Source: Desulfofustis glycolicus DSM 9705
Lineage (GTDB): Bacteria > Desulfobacterota > Desulfobulbia > Desulfobulbales > Desulfocapsaceae
NCBI RefSeq assembly: GCF_900130015.1
Contig: NZ_FQXS01000001.1
Location: 372,001-436,000 of the forward strand
Length of the DNA: 64,000 bases
Reading direction: 5' to 3'
Each line of letters starts with the position of its first letter. The stretch's first letter is position 1. Below the pieces are notes generated by a model. The model was not told the origin of the DNA, did not search any database, and worked only from the letters and a program-made list of their open reading frames with translations. The position numbers and the translations under genes are program-made. Positions 38,306 to 47,235 of this stretch are shown piece after piece.

Positions 38306-39751
38306 ATGAAAACCGTCCTGATTACCGGAGCCACCGGATACATCGGTCGCAGACTATGCCATCGCCTGCTCGCCGGGGGCCGCTATCGCATCCGTCTGCT
38401 CGTCCGCAACCCGAAAAAAGTCCAGGTGGCGGTGACCGGCAAGGTGGAGATCGCCACCGGTTCCACCTTCGCTGTCGACTCTCTGCAAGCAGCCCTTAAC
38501 GGCGTCGACACCGCCTTTTACCTGATTCATTCCATGGGCGAACGGGACGACTATCGCCGGCTGGACCGGGAAAGCGCCGAGAACTTCCGCAGCGCCTGCA
38601 TCACCGCCGGCGTGCGACGCATCATCTACCTCGGCGGCCTCGGCGTGCGGGACAGTGCCAGCAAGCACCTGCTCAGCCGGATCGAAACCGGCGAAATCCT
38701 GTCCGCCGAGCCGGAGCGGATCGAGACCATCTGGCTCCGCGCCGGAGTCATTATCGGCTCCGGCAGTGCCAGCTTTGAAATCGTCCGCAACCTGGCCCAG
38801 AAACTGCCGATGATGATCACCCCCCGCTGGGTGCGCACCAAGACCCAGCCGGTGGCTATCGACGATGTGCTCTCCTACCTGGAGCAATCGATAGAACTCG
38901 ACCATCGCGGCAACCTGGTGGTGGATATCGGCGGAGACCCGCTCAGTTTTCAGGACATGATCGTCCAGGCCGGGCGGGCCATGGGACTGCGCCGTTTTTT
39001 GGTGCCGGTCCCTTTTCTGTCTCCGCGACTCTCTTCCTATTGGCTGATCCTGTTCACCCCGATTCCCTACCGACTCGCTTCGGCTCTTGTCGAAGGATTG
39101 AAGAGCGAAACGGTCCTGCAAAACGACAACGCTGCCCGCTACTACCCCGACATCCGGCCACAGAGCTTCAGCAAGGCGGTGACCGCAGCCATCAAGGAAT
39201 TGGAGCAGCACCAGGTCATCAGCCGCTGGTGCGACAGCAGCGGCCTGCAGGCCTGCGATATCACCGAGTTCGACGACCCGGCCGGAGCCATCCTGCGCGA
39301 TACCCGAATCATCCCTTACAAAAATGGAGAACAGCAGGCGGACGTCTTCCGCAGCGCCTGCCGGCTCGGCGGTGAGCATGGCTGGTTCCGCTACCAGTCG
39401 CTGTGGCGGCTGCGCGGCCTGATCGACAAACTGCTCGGGGGCTACGGCCTGTCCCGGGGCCGCCGGCAAACCGGCGAAGTGCGGGTCGGCGATGCCATCG
39501 ATTTCTGGAAAGTGGTCGATATCCGGGACGCCAAACGGCTGCTGCTCTATGCCCAGATGAAACTGCCCGGCCAGGCCTGGCTGGAATTTGACGTCCAGCC
39601 CGATCAATTGGTACAAACCGCACACTTCCTGCCGCGCGGGGTGCTTGGCCGGCTCTACTGGTACAGTATCGTACCGCTGCACAACCTGGTCTTCGCCGAC
39701 CTGGCCCGTGCAGTTGTGCGTGCCTCCCGGGAAAACCCGCAGCCCGGTTAA
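38306..39751 (+). CDS. NAD(P)-binding SDR-like protein with DUF2867 domain
   Basis: 481 residues from ATG 38306. The first ~300 residues form an atypical SDR, with TGATGYIGRR as the dinucleotide loop (UDP-glucose epimerase/NmrA-like). The C-terminal ~170 residues form the DUF2867 domain (RVGDAIDFWKVVDI... AWLEFDV...RGVLGRLYWYSIVPLHN-like). The pairing is typical of this family in many bacteria. The substrate is unknown. It lies 50 bases before the Mrp operon on the same strand, so co-transcription is possible. Confidence 0.87.
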   Translation: MKTVLITGATGYIGRRLCHRLLAGGRYRIRLLVRNPKKVQVAVTGKVEIATGSTFAVDSLQAALNGVDTAFYLIHSMGERDDYRRLDRESAENFRSACITAGVRRIIYLGGLGVRDSASKHLLSRIETGEILSAEPERIETIWLRAGVIIGSGSASFEIVRNLAQKLPMMITPRWVRTKTQPVAIDDVLSYLEQSIELDHRGNLVVDIGGDPLSFQDMIVQAGRAMGLRRFLVPVPFLSPRLSSYWLILFTPIPYRLASALVEGLKSETVLQNDNAARYYPDIRPQSFSKAVTAAIKELEQHQVISRWCDSSGLQACDITEFDDPAGAILRDTRIIPYKNGEQQADVFRSACRLGGEHGWFRYQSLWRLRGLIDKLLGGYGLSRGRRQTGEVRVGDAIDFWKVVDIRDAKRLLLYAQMKLPGQAWLEFDVQPDQLVQTAHFLPRGVLGRLYWYSIVPLHNLVFADLARAVVRASRENPQPG

Positions 39752-39801
39752 CCGCCGGAAATTCCGGCTTTCATCGACACCTTGTTTGAGAGATAATCGT
39801 C

Positions 39802-40299
39802 ATGTTTGCTTCCCTGTGGTATCTGCTCGGTCGCCGGCTGGTCGGTTTTTCCCTGCTCTGGTGGTTGCTGACCAACGGTTCGATCGATTCCTGGCCGGCC
39901 GGGCTGATCATGGTGCCCCTCGCGGTGCTGTTGTCGCTAACCCTGCGACCACCCGTCCCGTGGCGAATCAGCCTGCCGGCGGCATTGGCCTTCATCCCGT
40001 TCTTCCTGCAGCAATCGATACGCGGCGGCATCGATGTCGCCGGCCGGGCCTTTTCCACCCCCTTGCCGCTTGATCCGGCCCTGCTCGAACACCCTTTGAG
40101 CCTGCCCCGCGGGACCGCACGAATTTTTCTGCTCAATACGATCAGCCTGCTGCCGGGAACCCTCAGTGCCGACCTGGTGGAGGACCGGCTGGTCGTTCAT
40201 TGCCTCGACACCGATGCCCTGGCAGCCGACGACCTGCGCCGCCTCGAAGATCGCGTCGCCGCCCTGTTCATGCTACCCATTCACCGGAGGCGCCAATGA
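39802..40299 (+). CDS. mrpE: Mrp-type antiporter subunit E
   Basis: 165 residues with two hydrophobic segments near the N terminus and a soluble C-terminal part. The order LLWWLLTNGSIDSWPAGL... and LPGTLSADLVEDRLVVHCLD matches MnhE/MrpE. First of eight co-directional genes that overlap almost throughout. In Mrp complexes the E, F and G parts form a small membrane module. The following gene starts inside its stop. Confidence 0.92.
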   Translation: MFASLWYLLGRRLVGFSLLWWLLTNGSIDSWPAGLIMVPLAVLLSLTLRPPVPWRISLPAALAFIPFFLQQSIRGGIDVAGRAFSTPLPLDPALLEHPLSLPRGTARIFLLNTISLLPGTLSADLVEDRLVVHCLDTDALAADDLRRLEDRVAALFMLPIHRRRQ

Positions 40300-40586
40300 C
40301 TGAACTCTGCCTCGGCCTGGCGCTCTTCCTGCTCGTCACCATCGTCCTTGGTCTTATCCGCATTCGGCGCGGGCCGTCCGATGCCGATCGGATGCTGTCC
40401 GCCCAACTTTTCGGTACCACCGGGGTAGCGATCCTGCTGCTGCTCGGACAGGCCACCGACCGTACCTTCTGGTGGGATGTGGCGCTGGTCTTCGCCCTGC
40501 TGTCGGCAGTCACCGCCATTGCCTTCGTCAGCCGCAACGAGCCGTCCGAAACCGCGCAGCAGCAACGGGATGATCATGGATCCTAG
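40296..40586 (+). CDS. mrpF: Mrp-type antiporter subunit F
   Basis: 96 residues with three membrane segments and the RRGPSDADRMLSAQ loop that marks MrpF. It overlaps mrpE by four bases and mrpG by eleven. Confidence 0.92.
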   Translation: MTELCLGLALFLLVTIVLGLIRIRRGPSDADRMLSAQLFGTTGVAILLLLGQATDRTFWWDVALVFALLSAVTAIAFVSRNEPSETAQQQRDDHGS

Positions 40587-40881
40587 AGACATCCTGTCAA
40601 TCGTCTTCCTGCTGGCGGCGGCGCCGTTTTTTCTCGCCGGCACCATCGGCCTGCTGCGCTTCCCCGACGTGTTCTGTCGCCTGCATGCTTTGACCAAGGC
40701 CGATAACCTCGGTCTCGGCCTGATTGTCATCGCTCTAGCGCTGCAGGCCGACACCTGGCTACAGTCGGCCCGACTGCTGCTCATCTGGCTGCTGGTCATG
40801 CTGTCCGGGGCCACCGTCGCCCACCTGATCGCCCGCACAGCCCTGCGCGCCGGTCGAAAACCATGGAGTGGACGGTCATGA
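40576..40881 (+). CDS. mrpG: Mrp-type antiporter subunit G
   Basis: 101 residues, three membrane segments. GLLRFPDVFCRLHALTKADNLG is the MrpG signature. It overlaps both neighbours. Confidence 0.92.
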   Translation: MDPRDILSIVFLLAAAPFFLAGTIGLLRFPDVFCRLHALTKADNLGLGLIVIALALQADTWLQSARLLLIWLLVMLSGATVAHLIARTALRAGRKPWSGRS

Positions 40882-41861
40882 CTCCGGGCCCGCTGCTGCT
40901 CTTCGACCTGCTCCTGCCGGCCGTCCTGCTGTGGTTGGCCTGGCGTTCATTGACCAGCAGCGATCTGTTTCGGGCAGTGATCCTGTTCATCGCTTTCAAC
41001 CTCTTGCTGGCGCTGGCCTGGGTTCGCCTGGAAGCCCCCGACGTGGCGCTGGCCGAGGCGGCGATCGGCGCCGGCGTCACCGGCACCCTGTTGCTCGCGG
41101 CCCTGACGCGCATCGAGTCAGCGGCAGGGAGACGGTTATCCCGCCCGGCCCGGTGGCGGCCCGCCGCGCTCGTCCTGACCGGCACGGCCCTGCTGGCGGC
41201 TGCAGCCGGTCTGCTCTGGTCCCTGCGATTGCTGCCAACCATGCCCGGCGGCTTGGGTCCCCTGGTCGACCGGCATCTTGCCGAAAGCGGCGTCGACCAT
41301 CCGGTAACCGCCGTCCTGCTTAACTTTCGCGGCTACGACACGCTGCTTGAAGTTGCGGTTCTGTTACTCGCCGTCATCGCCATCTGGTGCCTGGACGAGG
41401 CGGTGCCGTTTCTGCAGCAGCCCCTTGAATCTCCGCTATTGACGGGTTTCAATCGGATGATGTTGCCGATTTTGCTGCTGTCCGCCGGTTACCTGCTCTG
41501 GCTCGGCAGTCACGCCCCGGGCGGCGCCTTCCAGGCCGCCTCCCTGCTCGCTGCCGGCCTACTCCTGGCGCTGTTCAGCGGTGCCTCACTACCGGCACAG
41601 TGGAGCGGACTACCACTGCGCCTGTTGCTGGTTCTCGGTTTCCTCGCCTTTCTCGCCGCAGCAATCATCGGACCGCTGACCGGCCGTGCACTGCTCCACT
41701 ACCCGCCGGCCTGGGTTAAACCGCTGATCCTGCTGGTTGAATGGTTGCTGACCCTGTCCATCGCTCTGATCCTCACCGCAACCGTCATCGGTGGCCGACC
41801 GACCGGATCCAGGCCGTATCCACCACCCGCTTCACCAGCTGCGGAGGGTCGTCAGCGATGA
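40863..41861 (+). CDS. mrpB: Mrp subunit B, fused to MbhD/DUF4040-type N-terminal domain
   Basis: 332 residues. The N-terminal ~90 residues match the MbhD/DUF4040 unit (APDVALAEAAIGAGVTG), and the rest matches MrpB (MnhB), with the HAPGGAFQAASLLA motif. In many Mrp operons these are separate or attached to MrpA; here they form one chain. It overlaps mrpG by 19 bases and mrpC by four. Confidence 0.9.
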   Translation: MEWTVMTPGPLLLFDLLLPAVLLWLAWRSLTSSDLFRAVILFIAFNLLLALAWVRLEAPDVALAEAAIGAGVTGTLLLAALTRIESAAGRRLSRPARWRPAALVLTGTALLAAAAGLLWSLRLLPTMPGGLGPLVDRHLAESGVDHPVTAVLLNFRGYDTLLEVAVLLLAVIAIWCLDEAVPFLQQPLESPLLTGFNRMMLPILLLSAGYLLWLGSHAPGGAFQAASLLAAGLLLALFSGASLPAQWSGLPLRLLLVLGFLAFLAAAIIGPLTGRALLHYPPAWVKPLILLVEWLLTLSIALILTATVIGGRPTGSRPYPPPASPAAEGRQR

Positions 41862-42166
41862 GCGTGCCGCTGATCTATACCGCTGCCGGGATCTTCCTCT
41901 TTCTTCTCGGGACGTACGGACTCGTCGCCTATGCCCACCTGCTGCGCAAGATCCTTGCCGCCAATATCATGGGCAGCGGGGTATTCATGGCCTTTATCGC
42001 GGTTGCCGGACGAACGCCCGGCGCGCCGGATCCGGTGCCCCATGCCATGGTCCTGACCGGCATTGTCGTCACCGTAGCCTTTACCTCGGTGGCCCTGGCC
42101 CTGGCCGTCCGCATCGCCCGAACCAGCAGCCGGGTCCATCTGTCCGGGCGGGACGAGGAGCAGTAA
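41858..42166 (+). CDS. mrpC: Mrp-type antiporter subunit C
   Basis: 102 residues with three membrane helices, homologous to NuoK of complex I. ANIMGSGVFM and the VLTGIVVTVAFT helix are typical. Stop and next start share one base. Confidence 0.93.
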   Translation: MSVPLIYTAAGIFLFLLGTYGLVAYAHLLRKILAANIMGSGVFMAFIAVAGRTPGAPDPVPHAMVLTGIVVTVAFTSVALALAVRIARTSSRVHLSGRDEEQ

Positions 42167-43644
42167 TGGACGCTGTACTGCTCACCCACCCCTGGAGCGT
42201 CTGGACGATTATCGTCCCGCTGGCCGCCGCCGTCCTGGCCTTTCTCGTGCCCCGCCGAGCGCCACTGGCGGGCATCATCACCGCGCTGAGCGTCGCCCTG
42301 TTCGTGGCCGCTACCGCCTACCGGATTTTCCTGGCCGGTCCACACACCCAGATGCTTGGCGGCTGGCAGGCACCGCTGGGCATCACGCTGCGTGCCGACG
42401 GCCCGGCGCTGATCATGCTGCTCACGTCCGGACTGGTAGGTTTGACGGTCAGTTTGTACGCGACGGGCTACTTTACCGCCGCCGACCGGCAGCAGCGCTA
42501 TTTCTGGCCGCTCTGGTTGCTGCTCTGGGCGGCCTGTAATGCCCTGTTTCTCTCCGGCGACCTGTTCAATCTCTATGTCACTCTCGAGTTGGTAACCCTC
42601 TCCTCCATCGCCCTGGCGGCCCTGAACGGCAGCCCGGCGGCCCTTGATGGAGCCATGCGCTACCTGCTGGCCGGACTGCTTGGCTCACTGAGCTACCTGC
42701 TCGGTGTGGCCCTGATCTATGGTGCTTACGGTACGGTTGATCTGACCCTGCTCGGGCAAACCGTGCGCGCCGACGGGCTCAGCCGCGCTGCGCTGGCCCT
42801 GATGACCGCCGGCCTGTTGCTGAAAACAGCCCTGTTCCCGCTGCACTTCTGGCTGCCGCCCGCCCATGCCTCGGCACCACCGCCGGTCAGTGCGCTGCTG
42901 TCCGGCCTGGTCGTCAAGGCCCCGCTGTTGATCCTGTTCCGCCTCTGGTTCGAGGTTTTCCCCGACACAGCCACCGCCGGCATGGCTCATCTGCTCGGCA
43001 TCCTCGGCTGCGGCGCCATTATCTGGGGATCGCTGATGGCCTTGCGCCAGCAGCGCCTCAAACTACTCGTCGCCTATTCGACGGTGGCGCAGATCGGTTA
43101 TTTTTTTCTGCTCTTTCCGCTGGCACGGGGCGAGGCGGCCGCCACCGCCTGGGTCGGCGTGTTCCTGCTGGTGCTGGCCCATGGCTGCAGCAAAGCATCG
43201 ATGTTTCTGGTGTGCGGCACCATCACCCGTCTTGCCGGTCATGATCGGCTGGCCGGGCTCGCCGGCGCCGGCGGCACGCTCGGTGCCCGGCTCCTGGTCT
43301 TCGCACTGGCTGCCGTGACCCTGGTAGGGATGCCGCCGAGCAGCGGCTTCATCGCCAAATGGCTGCTGATCAACGCCGCCATTGTTGCCGGGCAGTGGTG
43401 GTACCTGGCGACCATCGCACTCGGGACCCTGTTGGCGAGCGGCTACGTACTGCGGGTGCTGAGCCTTGCTTTCACAGAGAGCCAGTCCCCGCCTCTACCC
43501 GTCGCCCCGCGCATCTTGCGCTGGCCGCCCCTGGCCCTGTCCGTCGTCGCGGTGCTACTCGGCCTCGCCGCCTTCCATCCCGCCGTGCTGACCCTTGCCG
43601 GCGCACCGGTTTCCGGGATTATTCTGCTGGAGATGGTGCCATGA
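42166..43644 (+). CDS. mrpD: Mrp antiporter-like subunit D (first of three)
   Basis: 492 residues, about 14 membrane segments, homologous to NuoN/NuoM/NuoL. The key acidic residue of the fifth helix is present (Glu141 in YVTLELVTLSS), and the ion-path lysines sit in LLKTALFPLHFWLP and GLVVKAPLL. It should translocate protons or sodium. Overlaps mrpC by one base and the next antiporter subunit by four. Confidence 0.93.
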   Translation: MDAVLLTHPWSVWTIIVPLAAAVLAFLVPRRAPLAGIITALSVALFVAATAYRIFLAGPHTQMLGGWQAPLGITLRADGPALIMLLTSGLVGLTVSLYATGYFTAADRQQRYFWPLWLLLWAACNALFLSGDLFNLYVTLELVTLSSIALAALNGSPAALDGAMRYLLAGLLGSLSYLLGVALIYGAYGTVDLTLLGQTVRADGLSRAALALMTAGLLLKTALFPLHFWLPPAHASAPPPVSALLSGLVVKAPLLILFRLWFEVFPDTATAGMAHLLGILGCGAIIWGSLMALRQQRLKLLVAYSTVAQIGYFFLLFPLARGEAAATAWVGVFLLVLAHGCSKASMFLVCGTITRLAGHDRLAGLAGAGGTLGARLLVFALAAVTLVGMPPSSGFIAKWLLINAAIVAGQWWYLATIALGTLLASGYVLRVLSLAFTESQSPPLPVAPRILRWPPLALSVVAVLLGLAAFHPAVLTLAGAPVSGIILLEMVP

Positions 43645-45140
43645 GCTGGCGGGAAGCACTCCCTGTACTGATTGTCCTGAGTTCCCTGATACCGGGCCTG
43701 ATTATTTTCACCCTGCCTGAAGAGCGGCAACGCCTGCGTACCGCACTGAACCTGGGCGGCGCTCTTGTGAAATTGAGCCTGGTTGCCGTGCTCTTTCCCT
43801 TTGTCTATCTCGGCCAGTCATTCGTCTTTCGGTTGCCGCTGCTGCCCGGCATGGACCTGGTACTGCACGCCGACGCCCTTTCCCTGCTGTTTATCGTCCT
43901 GTCGGCGTTTCTCTGGCTGGTCACCACGCTGTATGCGATCGGTTACCTGGAAGGCTCTCCCCACCGCAGCCGCTTTTTCGGGTTTTTTAGCCTCTGCGTC
44001 AGTTCCACCACCGGCATCGCCCTGGCCGGAGACCTTATCAGCTTCGTCATTTTCTACGAGATGCTGACCATATCCACCTACCCGCTGGTCGTCCACCGCG
44101 GCACTCCCGAGGCGCTGCGCGCCGGGCGCATCTATCTGGCATACACGCTCAGCGGCGGCATCCTGCTGCTGGTCGGAACCGCCTGGCTGCGGGTCATCGC
44201 CGGAGATCTGGCCTTCGTCGCCACGGGCATCCTCTCGGCTCTCGACCCGTCGCTGCACCCGTCGCTGATGGTCATCTTCCTGTTGCTCATTCTCGGTCTC
44301 GGCGTCAAAGCGGCACTGGTGCCGCTGCATGGCTGGCTGCCCCTGGCCATGGTCGCACCGGCGCCGGTCAGCGCGCTGCTGCACGCGGTAGCCGTGGTCA
44401 AGGCCGGCGCCTTCGGCATCATGCGGGTCGTCTATGACGTCTACGGCATCGAATTCGCCGCCAGCCTCGGCCTGTTGCAACCGCTGGCGCTGATTGCCGC
44501 CATGACTGTTATCTACGGGTCCGTGCGGACCTTATTCCAGGATGATCTGAAACGGCGGCTGGCCTACTCCACGGTCAGCCAGGTCTCCTATATCGCCTTG
44601 GGCATTGATGTCGCCGGGCCGCTGGCAACCATCGGCGGTCTGGTCCATCTGGTCCACCAGGGTATGATGAAAATCACCCTGTTCTTCTGCGCCGGCAATC
44701 TTGCCGAAACGCTCGGCATCCACAAAATCAGCGAGATGAACGGCGTCGGCCGGCGTCTCCCCTGGACCATGGCCGCTTTCACCATCGGAGCCCTCGGCAT
44801 GATCGGCCTGCCGCCACTGGCCGGGTTTATCAGCAAGTGGTATCTAGTCCTCGGCGGCCTGGAAGCCGAGCAGAACTGGGTCATCGTCGTCCTGATGCTG
44901 AGCACGCTGCTCAACGCCGCCTATTTTCTGCCGATTATCTATCGCATCTGGTTCGGCGCCCCGCCGCAATCCTGGCCGCGAGATCGGGTGCGGGCCGATG
45001 GCCGGGAGACCTCGCTGCTGCTCCTGCTGCCGCCCCTGGCGACAGGCCTGCTGGTCATCATGCTCGGACTGCTGGCCGCCGCACCGTTCAGCCCGTTGCA
45101 ATGGGTCCAGATCATCACCATCCGGGAATACATACCATGA
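43641..45140 (+). CDS. Mrp antiporter-like subunit (second of three, MrpA/NuoL-like)
   Basis: 499 residues. The helix-five glutamate is Glu140 (VIFYEMLTIS) and the lysine pair lies in VKAALVPLHGWLP and AVVKAGAFG. The usual MrpA C-terminal MbhD/MbhE extension is missing, because the DUF4040 part is on MrpB. Hence it is the short form found in Mbh/Mrp-like complexes of anaerobes. Confidence 0.92.
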   Translation: MSWREALPVLIVLSSLIPGLIIFTLPEERQRLRTALNLGGALVKLSLVAVLFPFVYLGQSFVFRLPLLPGMDLVLHADALSLLFIVLSAFLWLVTTLYAIGYLEGSPHRSRFFGFFSLCVSSTTGIALAGDLISFVIFYEMLTISTYPLVVHRGTPEALRAGRIYLAYTLSGGILLLVGTAWLRVIAGDLAFVATGILSALDPSLHPSLMVIFLLLILGLGVKAALVPLHGWLPLAMVAPAPVSALLHAVAVVKAGAFGIMRVVYDVYGIEFAASLGLLQPLALIAAMTVIYGSVRTLFQDDLKRRLAYSTVSQVSYIALGIDVAGPLATIGGLVHLVHQGMMKITLFFCAGNLAETLGIHKISEMNGVGRRLPWTMAAFTIGALGMIGLPPLAGFISKWYLVLGGLEAEQNWVIVVLMLSTLLNAAYFLPIIYRIWFGAPPQSWPRDRVRADGRETSLLLLLPPLATGLLVIMLGLLAAAPFSPLQWVQIITIREYIP

Positions 45141-46876
45141 ATGTTGTTTTCACCCTCGCGTCGATACTGCCGTTACTAGCGATCCTGGCCCCCATTCTGT
45201 TGATCGCGGGTCTCTCTGTCGCGCGTACCTGCCCGGTCGCTCTTCGCCTGGCGCCATGGGGAGCCCTGCCCGGTCTGGTATGTGCACTGCTGCCCGCCGG
45301 TGGCGACCTGAATCTACCCTGGCTGCTGCTCGGCAGCAGTCTGGATCTCGATACGACGGGTCGGAGTTTTCTCTTTCTCTTCGGGATGCTCTGGCTGGCA
45401 GCAGGTCTTTACACCCGCGGATATCTTGCCGATGACCCGAAGAAAAAGCGGTTCTGGATCTTTTTCCTGTTGACGATGTGCGGCAACCTGGGATTACCGC
45501 TGGCCAAGGGAGTCCTCGACTTTTACCTGTTTTTCGCGCTGATGAGTTTTTCCGCCTACGGCCTGGTGGTACACGACAACAGCCCGTCGGCCCGCCGGGC
45601 CGGCCGCCTCTATCTCTCCCTGGTTCTTATCGGGGAAGTGCTCCTCTTTGTCGGCTTCGGACTGGCGGTCAATGGTGCGCAATCCCTGCGGCTGACGGAT
45701 ATCTCCTACCACCTGGCCACCGCTGACCAGCGAGACCTGATCATCGGGCTGCTGCTCGCCGGTTTTGGTATCAAGGCGGGGATCATTCCCTTGCATATCT
45801 GGCTGCCTCTGGCCCATCCGGCCGCACCGGTACCGGCCAGTGCCGTCCTGAGCGGGGCGATGATCAAGGCCGGCCTGCTCGGTCTGATGCGCCTGCTGCC
45901 GCTTGGCGAGGCGCTGCTGCCCGGATGGTCGCAGGTTTTGATTATTTCCGGAATCATCATGGCCTTTTATGGCGTGCTGGTCGGGCTTTGCCAGATTCAG
46001 GCCAAAACCGTGCTTGCCTATTCAAGTATCAGCCAGATGGGGTTCCCGCTGATCGGCCTCGGCCTCGGCCTGGCCCAGCCGGCCGCCTGGCCGCTGCTGA
46101 CCGGGGCGGTCACTTTTTACGCGCTGCACCATGGACTGGCCAAGGGGACGCTTTTTCTCGGTGTCGGCATGAGTTCTGCGCCATCAACGGGGTCACCCAG
46201 GCGGCTGCTAATCGCCACCCTTTTGATTCTACCAGCCCTGTCGCTGAGCGGCGCACCGCTGACCAGCGGGGCGCTGGCAAAAAGCGCCCTCAAGCCGTTT
46301 CTCGGCGGGGCCCCGGATATCTGGGCAGCCTCCCTGCCCTGGCTCCTGTCACTGGCCGCGATCGGGACAACCCTCATTCTGGCCCGGTTCTTGTTCGTGC
46401 TTTACGCCGGCACGGACCAGGGGCATACCCCAAAACCATCGATGTGGGCCGGATTTGGACTGAGTGCAGGTGGCGTTCTGCTCTGCGCCGCAGCTCTGGT
46501 GCCGCTTGGCGAAAACCGTCTCGAGATGCCTTCCCCCGGCTGGAATCAACTCTGGCCGGTGGCCGTCGGCATCCTGCTGGCAGGCGCTTTCTGGTTCAGG
46601 AGCAGAGGCCGCAGCGTAGCACAGGAACCGGTGATTCCGGCAAGCGATCTTTTCGTTCTTCTGGAGTCAGCAGGTACGGCCGGCAACATAGCGGGCATCG
46701 CTGCGAAACTCTCTTCCTCCTTGCAAAAAGGTGCAGCTGGAGTCGCTGCAGCGATTGCATCAATTCGCCTGTCTGGTGCACACGATTTGCCACCCGTCTT
46801 CGAACTGGTTCTCCGCCGTTTGCCGGCCGCCGGGGTATGCTTCACCATACTGCTCCTACTGCTGCTCTTCCTCTGA
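45137..46876 (+). CDS. Mrp antiporter-like subunit (third), lacking the helix-five glutamate
   Basis: 579 residues. Homologous to the two previous subunits, with IKAGIIPLHIWLP and AMIKAG lysines. The helix-five acid is replaced: the aligned residue is Ala134 (YLFFALMSFSAYG). The C terminus carries an extra ~90 residues with a final hydrophobic helix (FTILLLLLLFL). The loss of the Glu suggests an altered ion path or a structural role (inference). It is the last gene of the operon. Confidence 0.88.
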   Translation: MNVVFTLASILPLLAILAPILLIAGLSVARTCPVALRLAPWGALPGLVCALLPAGGDLNLPWLLLGSSLDLDTTGRSFLFLFGMLWLAAGLYTRGYLADDPKKKRFWIFFLLTMCGNLGLPLAKGVLDFYLFFALMSFSAYGLVVHDNSPSARRAGRLYLSLVLIGEVLLFVGFGLAVNGAQSLRLTDISYHLATADQRDLIIGLLLAGFGIKAGIIPLHIWLPLAHPAAPVPASAVLSGAMIKAGLLGLMRLLPLGEALLPGWSQVLIISGIIMAFYGVLVGLCQIQAKTVLAYSSISQMGFPLIGLGLGLAQPAAWPLLTGAVTFYALHHGLAKGTLFLGVGMSSAPSTGSPRRLLIATLLILPALSLSGAPLTSGALAKSALKPFLGGAPDIWAASLPWLLSLAAIGTTLILARFLFVLYAGTDQGHTPKPSMWAGFGLSAGGVLLCAAALVPLGENRLEMPSPGWNQLWPVAVGILLAGAFWFRSRGRSVAQEPVIPASDLFVLLESAGTAGNIAGIAAKLSSSLQKGAAGVAAAIASIRLSGAHDLPPVFELVLRRLPAAGVCFTILLLLLLFL

Positions 46877-47235
46877 CCCCCATGACCGGGAGTCTCAACG
46901 AAACAAGAAACTCTCTAGTTTCTTAAAAGAAAATCATTTCCCCGGGCTGGCCGGTCCTGCCGGAAGTTGCATCGCGAAGGCCCGGCAGGCCGGCAGGACC
47001 GAAGGGCTTATTTATAACGCCTCCAGCAAAAAAATCTTGCAAACTCCTAACAATTTAAGTAGCCATTACTAATGGTATAATCCATTTGACAGACAGGCTG
47101 AGCGCCGCGGCTGCTTCTGCTGCTGCCGGCACGTCGCGGAATATCGCCTAACTTCAACCACCAGAGAAACCGGCACGACGAACCACGACAAGAAGACAAA
47201 GCACGACCGGAAATAGCTCAACGGAGGGGGAATCC
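46877..47235 (+). other. Gap with an inverted repeat and a candidate promoter
   Basis: 359 bases between the Mrp operon and the FecR-TPR-barrel gene. A perfect 12-base inverted repeat (46952-46963 and 46990-47001, CGGTCCTGCCGG) with a 26-base loop may end the Mrp transcript, but no T-tract follows. A perfect TATAAT at 47076-47081 suggests a promoter for the downstream gene; its -35 (TTTAAG at 47054-47059, spacing 16) is weak. Confidence 0.4.
47076..47081 (+). promoter_or_regulatory. -10 element of a candidate promoter
   Basis: Exact TATAAT, about 150 bases ahead of the FecR-TPR-barrel gene. The -35 partner is weak and no sigma-54 site (GG-N10-GC) was found in the gap, so the sigma-54 activator encoded nearby is unlikely to act on this promoter directly. 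Confidence 0.3.

Noticed and set aside
38354-39682. 442-codon frame opposite the SDR/DUF2867 gene
   Set aside because: Antisense shadow; translation is rich in Gln/Asp/Gly with no pattern.
47101-47150. Sigma-54 site for the barrel gene (GGCACGTCGCGGAA)
   Set aside because: The GC at -12 is missing after GG-N10, so the sigma-54 activator is not shown to control this gene.
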